51,909 nucleotides of DNA from an uncultured Christensenellaceae bacterium. Its GTDB lineage: Bacteria > Bacillota > Clostridia > Christensenellales > Borkfalkiaceae. The position numbers and the translations under genes are program-made. Of the stretch, positions 33,157-41,091 are shown piece by piece. The stretch covers positions 1 through 51,909 of the forward strand of contig CAJUPX010000015.1 in assembly GCA_910588685.1 (NCBI GenBank), in the 5' to 3' direction. Every line of letters begins with the position of its first letter. Position 1 is the first letter of the stretch. The notes under the pieces were generated by a model. The model saw only the letters and a program-made list of their open reading frames with translations. It had not been told where the DNA came from and ran no database searches.

Positions 33157-33381
33157 TTATAATTCTTCGAGCTGTCTTGAAAGTTTTTGAAGCTGTTCGC
33201 GCTTTACGTCGATTTCCGCCGTAAACGTTCTGAAAAACTGTACGTCCGTTTCATCGGGTGTAGTGCGGCTTATAACCGACTCCATCAGAGAGGCAAGGGA
33301 ACGGGAACGCTTTAATTCGAGTAATTTAATCTCTTCTTCCAAAACGTGAATTTCTTTAAGTATCTTATTCTTATTCGACAT
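33157..33381 (-). CDS. Small cytosolic coiled-coil protein
   Basis: 74 aa. Almost the whole length is two charged heptad helices (KILKEIHVLEEEIKLLELKRSR and AEIDVKREQLQKLSRQLEEL) joined by a short loop, giving a helical hairpin. No signal peptide. SD AAGGAG. It follows the 957-aa surface gene by 31 bases in one transcript, ahead of a terminator. I do not recognise a family. The surface protein ends in a charged helical cytosolic tail, so direct binding between the two is a reasonable inference. Confidence 0.7.
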   Translation of the reverse strand: MSNKNKILKEIHVLEEEIKLLELKRSRSLASLMESVISRTTPDETDVQFFRTFTAEIDVKREQLQKLSRQLEEL

Positions 33382-33412
33382 TTTTTTCTCCTTGTTTTAT
33401 TTTATGACGAAA

Positions 33413-36286
33413 TTACTCGTCTTTCGGCGCGTTCTTGTTTTTGTCGTTTGCCGTTTGTTCCAATTTGTCCTGTTCCTCTGCAAGCGCTACGGTTTTTTTG
33501 GCGTTTTCCGCAACCTTGTTTGCTCTGATTGCTGCGATTGTTGCGTCTACCGTGGCTTTTGTTCTCATTGCTACTACTATTCTGCCTGTTAAGAGCTGTA
33601 ACACGCCTTTCTGGTGGAGTATGTACATTACGAGAGCTGCCGCGCCGAGCGCGCCTGCAACTATTATAACCGTTACCCACCAGGGGAGTCCGGGTTTTTC
33701 AAATATGCGGAACTGTAAGAAGTCCGATATGCCTTTGAAATTGCCTTTTACATCGTCCGCTATTTCTACGGTTAAGATGTAGTTGCCTACGGGTGCGGAC
33801 GCCAATTCGTCTATACCGTTTTTATCGTCGTAAATTACCTTTGTGTTGTCCTCGGCGTTCACAATTCGGAAATGCGCTTCTCCGAAACGCGCAGCCGCTA
33901 CAATCAGATTTTCTTCGGCGTTGTATTTGCCGGAAATCCAGGTGGAAATACTTAGCTTTTCCGTCCAGGCGTTGTCCGCTACGTTGACCTCGAATCTGTG
34001 GGGCTGAGGGTTGAGTCCGGAATAGTCGTCCGTGCCCTTAACCGAAGTAATGAGGTAGTAAACGCCGGCATTGAGATCGGTAAGCTTGTCGATTACCTTT
34101 TGGTCGGTAATTTTGTTCTGGCTGTCCGCTGTAAACTCTTTAAGACCGTCTATAATGTTTTTGCCCTCTTCGTCGGTTGCTACCGAGAAGAGTACGGGGT
34201 CGCTTTCTCTTGAATATTTAGCCGCCGCAAGGAAATGGTTTGTATCGGCGTTGAAACCTTTGTACTGCCACTGTATAACGTCGGGGGTTACGTACCAGTC
34301 GTTTGCGGCTTTGGTTATATGTATGGTCGTCGTGCTGGTTAATTGATTCCAGTTATAATGCGCGGTTGTTTCGTCGCCCTCAACGTAACCTTTAGCCGTT
34401 GCGATAAGGGTATAAGTGCCTACGGGAGCTTTGCCAAAATCGCTTTGTTCGTAAAACGTGCCGTCGTCGGATTGAAGTATGAACGAAAAGAAATCGTCGC
34501 TGCCGTCTTCTATAAATTCTGTGCCCCAGGCGGGTTTAACGGTGGGGTCGTAGCCGTTCCATTCCCAGTTCGGCAGATACAACTCCTGGTTTTCGGAGTT
34601 GTCTACTCTCGTTATTTTATAAGTAAAACGTATTTCGCCTACAAGTTCGTTTCCCTCTTTCCATACGTAGTGCTTGCCGTCGAACGATCTAAGCGTTACC
34701 GTGTGGTCGCCTACGTCGGTATACGTATCGTCTGCGTCGGGTATAACTTTGTAACGGTTAGTGTCGGAAATAAGCTGAACGGTGTTGTTGAATATAAGTC
34801 TGTCTAAAACCGGCTCGGAAAGAATTTCGTAAATTAAAAGAGTGAATTTGTATGAACGTCTTTCGGTATCGTTCATTACGCTCGTCAGCGGCTCGTAGTT
34901 GTTTGCCTGTAACTGGTAGTAAACGGTGTAGGTGTCGGGCGCTGCGGGAGTGTTGAACTGGCTCATTGCCGCGTACGTTAGATAGGTGTTGTTCTGCAGT
35001 CTGTCTAAATTGTAAGTGAGATAATATCTGTCGGAATAGTAGTTATCGTACTTTTCGTTCGCCCAAATACCTTCGCGTGCCGGGTTGAAAGGGGAGGAGG
35101 AAAAATCGCTCCATACCAGAAGGTCTACCGTTGATGCCGCGTTATCGTCCTTGCCGTAAAGCTGGAATACGTATTCGCCGTCGCGGCGGATTGCTTCGTA
35201 GGATATGTCTTTAAGCTTAGCCTGTGCGTCCTCGCGCCACTCCGCTTTAAATTCTGCGGGGGATACGGTGAACGAATAGGTTTCGGTATAACCGTTGTAA
35301 ATTATGGTTTCGTGAGTAACCGACGGAACGTGGAATATAGCCGAATAGTTGCCCGCGGGCATACTCTTGTTAATATATTCGTTTAACTTGCCGAGTGTTA
35401 TTCCGTATTCCGCCAGGCTGTTGTTATCGTTGTTTATCAAATCGAACTTAACTTCGCTGTTTACGTTCCATTCCGCCGAATCGTCGGAATACATAAGCAC
35501 GGGAGCAGCCGTGTTTTCTGTAAGCGCGTTGTACGTCCAGCCGTTTATGTTCCAGAAATCGGGGTCGGTATCGTCGGGAACAGCGCCGTCTTCCGTCTGT
35601 TCGGGAGCGAATACAAGGGGATTGCCCACTTCAACTATGTACCACTCTTTGGATATTAAAGCCATTCTGCGGTTGGTGGAAATAAGTATGCCGCTTGACG
35701 AGGTGTCGTAATTGTAGAACGCGTAACCTTCTGCACAGCTTATCATAACCAGCGCGTTATGCGGACCCATTGCCGGAGAGGAGTTTACGCCGGGCGACTG
35801 TGCGCTGCCTTCAAATGAGATATTTTCAAAGTCGTACGTAATTATGTCTTTATATTGAGAATAGATTTCAAGGTCAACGGTTATTTCTCCGCCGCGGTTT
35901 CTTGCAACCGCATTGTTGGCGTTTGCCACGTACGCGAGCCTGTAACCTTTTGAAATCTCGTCGTCGGTGAGTTCGTTAAGGGAATATCTCATCGCGTCGA
36001 GATTGGTTTCGTCTCCGATACGGGAATATACGTAAACGCTTGCATTTATGAGGCTGAAAGGCTCTCCGTATGTTTCGCCGTCGGGCATTTTTGTTTTGCC
36101 CACCCAGTTGCATAAATTGTTTACGTCTAAAATCTGCACGCCGCTTTCATCAACCGCGGATGCGCCGAAGTCGTTTTCCGCAAGCGCAACCTTGTTTGAG
36201 TTAAGCGAAAACAGCGCAAACGCGCCCGAACATAACGCGAGGCTTGCTAAAAGTAACGTTAAAATGCCCTTTCTCAATCTGTTCAT
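33413..36286 (-). CDS. Surface protein with C-terminal membrane anchor and cytosolic tail, 957 aa
   Basis: A signal peptide (MNRLRKGILTLLLASLALCSGAFA) and AxA-like site precede about 830 extracellular residues of Ig-like/MBG-type beta domains with recurring units (for example NDWYVTPDVIQWQYKGFNA and NAWTEKLSISTWISGKYNA). Residues about 867-890 (WWVTVIIVAGALGAAALVMYIL) are a membrane helix, followed by about 65 cytosolic residues rich in Ala, Lys and Glu, helical. There is no LPXTG, so it is a type I membrane protein. SD AAGGAG. It is convergent with the giant surface gene. Ligand unknown. Confidence 0.85.
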   Translation of the reverse strand: MNRLRKGILTLLLASLALCSGAFALFSLNSNKVALAENDFGASAVDESGVQILDVNNLCNWVGKTKMPDGETYGEPFSLINASVYVYSRIGDETNLDAMRYSLNELTDDEISKGYRLAYVANANNAVARNRGGEITVDLEIYSQYKDIITYDFENISFEGSAQSPGVNSSPAMGPHNALVMISCAEGYAFYNYDTSSSGILISTNRRMALISKEWYIVEVGNPLVFAPEQTEDGAVPDDTDPDFWNINGWTYNALTENTAAPVLMYSDDSAEWNVNSEVKFDLINNDNNSLAEYGITLGKLNEYINKSMPAGNYSAIFHVPSVTHETIIYNGYTETYSFTVSPAEFKAEWREDAQAKLKDISYEAIRRDGEYVFQLYGKDDNAASTVDLLVWSDFSSSPFNPAREGIWANEKYDNYYSDRYYLTYNLDRLQNNTYLTYAAMSQFNTPAAPDTYTVYYQLQANNYEPLTSVMNDTERRSYKFTLLIYEILSEPVLDRLIFNNTVQLISDTNRYKVIPDADDTYTDVGDHTVTLRSFDGKHYVWKEGNELVGEIRFTYKITRVDNSENQELYLPNWEWNGYDPTVKPAWGTEFIEDGSDDFFSFILQSDDGTFYEQSDFGKAPVGTYTLIATAKGYVEGDETTAHYNWNQLTSTTTIHITKAANDWYVTPDVIQWQYKGFNADTNHFLAAAKYSRESDPVLFSVATDEEGKNIIDGLKEFTADSQNKITDQKVIDKLTDLNAGVYYLITSVKGTDDYSGLNPQPHRFEVNVADNAWTEKLSISTWISGKYNAEENLIVAAARFGEAHFRIVNAEDNTKVIYDDKNGIDELASAPVGNYILTVEIADDVKGNFKGISDFLQFRIFEKPGLPWWVTVIIVAGALGAAALVMYILHQKGVLQLLTGRIVVAMRTKATVDATIAAIRANKVAENAKKTVALAEEQDKLEQTANDKNKNAPKDE

Positions 36287-36379
36287 AACTGCTCCTTATT
36301 TATGTAACAAACGGTTTTTGCACTGCCGCAATCCGTTCGTAACGAATTATATTAATAAAGTATAATATTACGCATATTG

Positions 36380-36408
36380 ATTTTAACACTAACGGCAAAG
36401 CAAGTCAA
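36380..36408 (-). promoter_or_regulatory. Promoter of the 957-aa surface operon
   Basis: Minus-strand TTGACT (36408-36403), 17-base spacer, TAAAAT (36385-36380); leader about 90 bases. Confidence 0.7.
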
Positions 36409-36503
36409 GCGTAAATTATTAAAAATATGAAAATATACCCCGGGATATGCCGTGGTAAAAGTTGGTTTGTTTAATAATTTTTACATATTTTTTTATAAAA
36501 CTA

Positions 36504-36532
36504 TTGTTTTTGCGGATAAATTGTGTTATAAT
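36504..36532 (+). promoter_or_regulatory. degV promoter
   Basis: TTGTTT (36504-36509), 17-base spacer, TATAAT (36527-36532). Confidence 0.75.
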
Positions 36533-36557
36533 TAACTAACTATAAAGGGGTGTGCTT

Positions 36558-37403
36558 ATGAAAATCAGAATTACAGCCGACTCAACCTGCGATCTCAGCC
36601 CGGAGCTTGTAAAAAAATTCGGAGTGGGAATATTGCCGTTAACCGTTGTTATGGGTGAAAATTCTTATAAGGACGGTGTTGACATAACGCCGCAGGATAT
36701 TTTTAAATATGTATCCAAGTCGGGCGTGCTCCCGAAAACAAGCGCTCCCTCGGTTGAGGAATACGCGGAATTTTTTGCGTTGCAGCTTAAAGACGTCGAT
36801 ACGGTAATTCACTATAATATTTCGTCAAAAGCTTCGGCCTCGCACGGAAATGCGGCAGCGGCGGCAAAACAGTTTAACGGAAAGGTTTTTGCCGTTGACT
36901 CGCTTGCGCTTTCCACCGGTCAGGGACTGCTCGTTTTAAAGGCGTGCGACCTTGCTGCGGAGGGGCGTTCGCCCGCGGATATAGTTGAAATAACTCAAAA
37001 TCTGCGTTCTAAAGTAAATACTTCGTTCGTGCCCGACGCGCTTGATTATCTTCATAAGGGCGGCAGGTGCTCGCTCGCGTCGCTTATGGGCGCAAAGGTG
37101 TTAAAGCTGCATCCTATGATTGATATGAAAGACGGTAAGCTGTATGCAAAAAAGAAATATATGGGCGGGCTTGAACGCTGTTTGAAAAATTATATAACAG
37201 AGCTTGCCGCGCAATACCGCGCCTACGACAAAACGCGTTGCTTTATAACGCACTCAAACTGCGAGCCCGAAATTGTTGAAAAGGTGCGCGGACAGGTTAA
37301 ACAGTTTTTCGAGTTTGACGAAATTTTAGAAACTAAGGCGGGCTGCGTTGTTACTACGCACTGCGGTAAAAATACGCTCGGGCTGCTCTTTATCTACGAC
37401 TGA
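36558..37403 (+). CDS. degV: DegV family fatty-acid-binding protein
   Basis: 281 aa from the ATG at 36558, with AAAGGGG 7 bases upstream; a GTG two codons earlier is too close to the SD. Motifs: ITADSTCDLSPE, ILPLTVVMGENSYKDGVDI, KTSAPSVEEY, DSLALSTGQGLLVLKA and LHKGGRCSLASLMGAKVL. DegV/FakB proteins bind acyl chains and present them to the FakA kinase for acyl phosphate formation in Firmicutes; FakA is not in the window. It is monocistronic with its own terminator. Confidence 0.93.
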   Translation: MKIRITADSTCDLSPELVKKFGVGILPLTVVMGENSYKDGVDITPQDIFKYVSKSGVLPKTSAPSVEEYAEFFALQLKDVDTVIHYNISSKASASHGNAAAAAKQFNGKVFAVDSLALSTGQGLLVLKACDLAAEGRSPADIVEITQNLRSKVNTSFVPDALDYLHKGGRCSLASLMGAKVLKLHPMIDMKDGKLYAKKKYMGGLERCLKNYITELAAQYRAYDKTRCFITHSNCEPEIVEKVRGQVKQFFEFDEILETKAGCVVTTHCGKNTLGLLFIYD

Positions 37404-37426
37404 TTAAGCCTAAAAACGGATTTGGG

Positions 37427-37452
37427 AAAGACGGAATTTTCCGTCTTTTTTA
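37427..37452 (+). terminator. degV terminator
   Basis: AAAGACGGAA / TTCCGTCTTTTTT hairpin with T tract. Confidence 0.9.
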
Positions 37453-37493
37453 TTTTGTAACGCAACAGTTTCTAGGTTGTAACAAGGATGTTC

Positions 37494-37522
37494 TTGTAAA
37501 ATTTGTTTGCGCGGCATATAAT
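37494..37522 (+). promoter_or_regulatory. Promoter of a 45-codon ORF
   Basis: TTGTAA (37494-37499), 17-base spacer, TATAAT (37517-37522), 14 bases before an ATG at 37537. Confidence 0.55.
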
Positions 37523-37536
37523 CGCAGTATACGGTT

Positions 37537-37674
37537 ATGAACGACAATGATAATCAGGAAAACCGAAATAAAAAAAGCGTGCTGCCCGCGGTGGCGCTTG
37601 AGTTGGATATTTTTGCGGTTATATGTTTATTTTTGGGTTGGGGCTGTTTTTACGGCGGCGTGTTCGTCGGATAA
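37537..37674 (+). CDS. Possible 45-aa single-span membrane protein
   Basis: A charged, Asn-rich N-terminus (MNDNDNQENRNKKS) is followed by one hydrophobic segment ending LGWGCFYGGVFVG. A good promoter lies just upstream but no SD is visible, so a very short leader (about 7 bases) is implied, in keeping with other leaderless genes here. No family recognised. Without conservation data, protein expression is uncertain. Confidence 0.5.
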   Translation: MNDNDNQENRNKKSVLPAVALELDIFAVICLFLGWGCFYGGVFVG

Positions 37675-37732
37675 AAGTTATTTTATCACCGTAAAAATGA
37701 GATGTCAATAACAAAATTATCAAATACTTTGC

Positions 37733-37761
37733 TTGACAATTACGGCGAGTGAGGTTATAAT
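37733..37761 (+). promoter_or_regulatory. Promoter of the FMN riboswitch-ribU transcript
   Basis: TTGACA (37733-37738), 17-base spacer, TATAAT (37756-37761). Confidence 0.85.
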
Positions 37762-37779
37762 GAACGTACAATTTAAAGT

Positions 37780-37895
37780 AATTCTTTGGGGCGGGGTGAA
37801 ATTCCCCACCGGCGGTTAAAGTCCGCTAAGGTCGCAAGACCCCGAACGGGTGTAATTCCCGTACCGACGGTACAGTCCGGATGTTAAAAGAATTT
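37780..37895 (+). promoter_or_regulatory. FMN riboswitch (RFN element)
   Basis: All conserved blocks are present in order: GGGGCGGGGTGAAATTCCCC, ACCGGCGGT, AAAGTCCGC, GACCCCGAACGGGTG, AATTCCCGTACCGACGGTA and CAGTCCGGATG, enclosed by ATTCTTT / AAAAGAAT (P1). It controls the riboflavin transporter gene; FMN binding is expected to favour the terminator downstream. Confidence 0.97.
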
Positions 37896-37919
37896 TAAGG
37901 CGATAATGTCGTTTTATTT

Positions 37920-37947
37920 GCGTCCCGTTTTTGCGGGACGTTTTTTT
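37920..37947 (+). terminator. FMN riboswitch expression-platform terminator
   Basis: CGTCCCG / CGGGACG around TTTTTG, followed by seven T. Confidence 0.9.
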
Positions 37948-37968
37948 ATAAAAAATCGGAGGTTTTAT

Positions 37969-38628
37969 ATGTCGGAACTCAATCAAACGCAAATTTCAAA
38001 TGCAGACGGAGAGGCTGAAAAGCAACAAAAAATCAGTAAGAAGTCTTTAAAAGAATATTTTACCGCAACGCGTATAGCGTACATAGCGATTTTTACCGCG
38101 CTGTCGTTCGTGCTCAGAATGTTGCAGTTTTCGGTTTTGCCCGCCGTTCCCTATTTACAGCTCGATTTTTCGGACGCGTTCGTAATGATTTGCGCCTATG
38201 CGCTCGGTCCCGTAGCGGGCACTGTAACGCTTGTTTTAAAGGAGCTTATTTACGGTATTTGTTTTACCTCAACCGCATTTGTGGGCGAGCTTGCAAACGT
38301 TGTAATAACTTTGCCTTTCGTACTTATTCCGTCCGTATTATATAAAAAGCATAAGGGCATAAAAGCCGTGCTCGCAGCTCTTTCGATTGCCTGCGTAATA
38401 AGAATTATATGGAGTATTCCCGTAAACTATCTGCTCAATTTCCCAGTATTTTTGGGTATGAACTGGGAGCTCGGTATGAGCTCTTTTATTAAAGTGTGGC
38501 ATTGGGCAACGCTGTTCAACGCGATCAAAACAGTTTCGCTTGCGGCAATTACCTTAGTTTTATATAAGCCTCTGTCGCGCCTTATCAAAATGACGAGCAT
38601 CAAGTTTTCTAAAAAAGCCGGCGTTTAA
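37969..38628 (+). CDS. ribU: Riboflavin ECF transporter S component
   Basis: 219 aa from the ATG at 37969 (SD GGAGG). A hydrophilic N-terminus of about 35 residues precedes six membrane helices. RibU hallmarks: TRIAYIAIFTALSFVLRMLQF, VPYLQLDFSDAFVMICAYALGPVAG and VLKELIYGI, and an Asn/Trp-rich helix near NWELG. It binds riboflavin at the outer face and uses a shared EcfAA'T module not found here. The FMN riboswitch upstream supports the substrate. Confidence 0.96.
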   Translation: MSELNQTQISNADGEAEKQQKISKKSLKEYFTATRIAYIAIFTALSFVLRMLQFSVLPAVPYLQLDFSDAFVMICAYALGPVAGTVTLVLKELIYGICFTSTAFVGELANVVITLPFVLIPSVLYKKHKGIKAVLAALSIACVIRIIWSIPVNYLLNFPVFLGMNWELGMSSFIKVWHWATLFNAIKTVSLAAITLVLYKPLSRLIKMTSIKFSKKAGV

Positions 38629-38637
38629 GGTAACGGT

Positions 38638-38847
38638 ATGAAAAATTTAGGGTAAGAGTTAAGGTATCAGAGGATTTTAAGAAACAAAACCTTAAAGCAG
38701 GTGGAAACTGATACGGGTATAAGCAATTCTAATCTAAGTCGTTGGGAGTGCGGCAAAGTGCTGCCTAACATAGATTATTGTATACAGCTTGCGGATTATT
38801 ACGAAATTTCGCTTGATGAGCTGGTTGGCAGGGATTTCAAAAAATAA
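38638..38847 (+). pseudogene. Broken XRE-family regulator (nonsense at codon 6)
   Basis: The frame reads MKNLG-stop-ELRYQRILRNKTLKQVETDTGISNSNLSRWECGKVLPNIDYCIQLADYYEISLDELVGRDFKK. TAA at 38653-38655 interrupts an otherwise intact HTH that resembles the active XRE protein at 16264 (same LADxYxISxDEL end). No alternative ATG, and no GTG or TTG before the HTH is compromised. A one-base change (CAA, GAA or AAA to TAA) would explain it. It lies 9 bases after ribU. Confidence 0.85.
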
Positions 38848-38884
38848 GACGGATACACAAATATACATTGATTAATCGTAACGC

Positions 38885-38913
38885 TTGCAAAATTTCGCCG
38901 TGCGGGGTATAAT
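38885..38913 (+). promoter_or_regulatory. tsaE operon promoter, leaderless spacing
   Basis: TTGCAA (38885-38890), 17-base spacer, TATAAT (38908-38913), eight bases before the ATG at 38922. No SD is present. Confidence 0.8.
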
Positions 38914-38921
38914 ATAACCGT

Positions 38922-39326
38922 ATGGCGTTTTTTATCAGCAAAAGCGCGGCTCAGACTGAGGAGTTCGGCGCGCAGTTCGCAAATAAACTCAATAGAGGCG
39001 CGGTCGTCGTTTTAAACGGCGAGATGGGCGCGGGCAAAACGGTGTTCTGCAAGGGCGTGGCAAAAGGGCTCGGCATCGACGACGAAATTTTAAGCCCTAC
39101 GTATGCCTATATGAACGACTATTACGGTAAACTGTATCATTTTGACTGTTACCGTTTGAAGAGCGGCGCGGAGGCGGAGGCTCTCGGGCTGTGCGATTAT
39201 TTTTACGCGGACGGCGTTTGCCTTATAGAGTGGGCTGAAAATATTTCCGACGTTTTACCCGAAAACGTTATAACCGTCACAATCGAAAAGACCGGAGATA
39301 AGGAGCGGAAAATAAGCTATGAGTAA
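38922..39326 (+). CDS. tsaE: tRNA t6A threonylcarbamoyl transferase ATPase TsaE
   Basis: 134 aa. Walker A is GEMGAGKT (about 33-40), switch-like SPTYAYMNDY, then YHFDCYRL and LIEWAEN, all TsaE signatures. It is the ATPase of the TsaBDE complex that installs t6A37 on ANN-decoding tRNAs. It overlaps tsaB by eight bases. Its -10 element ends eight bases before the ATG, so the transcript is probably leaderless. Confidence 0.96.
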   Translation: MAFFISKSAAQTEEFGAQFANKLNRGAVVVLNGEMGAGKTVFCKGVAKGLGIDDEILSPTYAYMNDYYGKLYHFDCYRLKSGAEAEALGLCDYFYADGVCLIEWAENISDVLPENVITVTIEKTGDKERKISYE

Positions 39327-39924
39327 TTTTCTTGCAATCGACACTTCGTCGCGCTATCTTACAGTACTTGCGGTAAAAGATGAAAAAACGGCGCTGCGCC
39401 ACCTGTCCGACTGCGCTATGCAGCACTCCGTAGTGCTTATGGACGAGATAGACAAGGCGTTAAAAGAGGTTAATCTCGCGCCCGCCGACTGTGATTTTTT
39501 TGCATCGGTGACGGGTCCGGGGTCGTTTACAGGCATAAGAATAGGCGTTGCAACGGCTAAGGGCTTTGCGCTTGCAACGGGCAAACCGCTCGTATCCGTG
39601 ACCGCTTTCAATCTTATAGCATATAATGTGAATATCAAAAAATTTTATATTATAATCGACGCTCTTCACTCGCATTACTACGTGTGCGGCTATGAAAACG
39701 GTAAGATTTCGCTTCCGCCCTGTTATATGGACGCGGACGGCGTAAAAAATTTAGATGCGCCGCTTTACGGCTTTGAGCAAATTCCTCTTGAAAACTATCA
39801 GAAGATTGATATAAAAAACTGCCTGTATCCCGCGGTATGCGCGTTGAAAAACGGCGCTTCGGGTGAAATGCACGCTTTGTACGTGCGAAAAAGTCAGGCG
39901 GAGGAGGCGCGCAGTGGAAATTAG
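39319..39924 (+). CDS. tsaB: tRNA t6A complex subunit TsaB
   Basis: 201 aa. ASKHA-fold start FLAIDTSSRYLTVLAV, HSVVLMDEIDKAL, and the family hallmark VTGPGSFTGIRIGVATAKGFA. It scaffolds TsaD and TsaE. TsaD itself is not in the window. It overlaps tsaE at the start and rimI at the end (11 bases), a tightly coupled operon. Confidence 0.96.
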   Translation: MSNFLAIDTSSRYLTVLAVKDEKTALRHLSDCAMQHSVVLMDEIDKALKEVNLAPADCDFFASVTGPGSFTGIRIGVATAKGFALATGKPLVSVTAFNLIAYNVNIKKFYIIIDALHSHYYVCGYENGKISLPPCYMDADGVKNLDAPLYGFEQIPLENYQKIDIKNCLYPAVCALKNGASGEMHALYVRKSQAEEARSGN

Positions 39925-40351
39925 AAGCTGGAAATACTGCGATATTTCCCGCATTGCCGAGCTTGAAAAGGAATGTTTTCCCAAAGAGCCCTGGAGTTTT
40001 CAGATGCTGGCTTCGAGTTTTGATTCCGAAACGTTTTACGGCGTTCTGGCGGACGACTGCGGAGAGATAGTAGGATACGGCGGAATAACGGTAGCCGGCG
40101 ACAGCGCGGATATAGACAACGTTGCCGTAACCGAGTATTTCAGAAACAGTGGCATTGGCACCGAAATTTTGCAGTCGCTTGTAAACATCGCCCGCGTCGA
40201 GGGCGCTAAAAAGGTGTTTCTGGAAGTGCGCGTATCCAACTCGGTTGCTATGGGACTGTATCTCAAGTGCGGTTTTAAAGGCGCGTACGCACGCACCAGG
40301 TATTATTCCGACGGAGAGGACTGCCTTGTAATGGTGAAAGAGCTCGGTTAA
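39914..40351 (+). CDS. rimI: Ribosomal protein S18 alanine N-acetyltransferase-like GNAT
   Basis: 145 aa. The GTG at 39914 is chosen because GGAGG lies 8 bases before it; it overlaps the tsaB end. GNAT motifs: EKECFPKEPWSF (RimI-like), IDNVAVTEYFRNSGIGTEIL (acetyl-CoA loop) and VSNSVAMGLYLKCGFK. RimI acetylates the N-terminus of S18; the tsaE-tsaB-rimI order is the conserved Firmicutes one. Confidence 0.93.
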   Translation: MEIRSWKYCDISRIAELEKECFPKEPWSFQMLASSFDSETFYGVLADDCGEIVGYGGITVAGDSADIDNVAVTEYFRNSGIGTEILQSLVNIARVEGAKKVFLEVRVSNSVAMGLYLKCGFKGAYARTRYYSDGEDCLVMVKELG

Positions 40352-40361
40352 GGGAGCAAAA

Positions 40362-41081
40362 ATTCTTTTAAACGGCAAATTCGTTTCCTACAAGAGAAAG
40401 GGCGGGGGTAAAAACCTTGTTTTGCTGCACGGTTACGGGTCGAGAAAAGAGAGTTTTTTTTATCAGATTGAATATCTGTCGAAGTATTTTACGGTTACCG
40501 CGCCCGACTTTCCGGGGTTCGGTGCAAGCGCGCCGCTGGATAATCCCTGGTCGGTGGGCGATTACGCGCAGTGGCTTAAAGAATTTATGGAGGCGGCTAA
40601 GCTGAACGGCGCGCATATTATGGCGCATTCGTTCGGCGCGAGGGTTGCTTTTAAGCTTTTTGCCGACTATCCCGAGCTTGCGGAAAAAATAGTAATAACG
40701 GGCGGCGCGGGGCTTGTGAAAGAGCGTTCGGCGCAATATATTAGGCGGGTAAAGGCTTACAGACGCATTAAAAAGCTTTTTCCGCGGTATGCGGAAAAGC
40801 ACTACGGCAGCGCCGAATACCGCACTCTTTCGCCGATAATGCGCGAGAGCTATAAAAAAATAGTTAACGAGGATTTGCGGGAGTGCGCCGCTCGGATTAA
40901 AAATAAAACGTTGCTTGTATACGGCGAAAACGACGTGACAACGCCGCCTGCCGAAGAGGGGGAAATATTCCGCTCTCTTATTCCTGGCAGTAAGCTTGAG
41001 ATTATGAGCGGTACGCATTTTTGTTTTTGCGAGCACCCGGATGTGTTTAACGGCTTGGTTCTGAATTTTTACAACTCGTAA
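40362..41081 (+). CDS. Alpha/beta hydrolase, apparently with an ATT start codon
   Basis: About 239 aa if it starts at ATT 40362: ILLNGKFVSYKRKGGGKNLVLLHGYGS. An in-frame stop at 40335 and no ATG, GTG or TTG before 40422 exclude an ordinary start; a TTG at 40422 would delete the first beta strands up to LLHG. AGGGAG sits 5 bases before the ATT. The nucleophile elbow is AHSFGAR, the oxyanion HGYGS, and catalytic His in GTHFCFCEHPD. It follows rimI in the same operon and precedes murF. Substrate unknown. Confidence 0.85.
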   Translation: MLLNGKFVSYKRKGGGKNLVLLHGYGSRKESFFYQIEYLSKYFTVTAPDFPGFGASAPLDNPWSVGDYAQWLKEFMEAAKLNGAHIMAHSFGARVAFKLFADYPELAEKIVITGGAGLVKERSAQYIRRVKAYRRIKKLFPRYAEKHYGSAEYRTLSPIMRESYKKIVNEDLRECAARIKNKTLLVYGENDVTTPPAEEGEIFRSLIPGSKLEIMSGTHFCFCEHPDVFNGLVLNFYNS

Positions 41082-41091
41082 AGGTGTTTTT

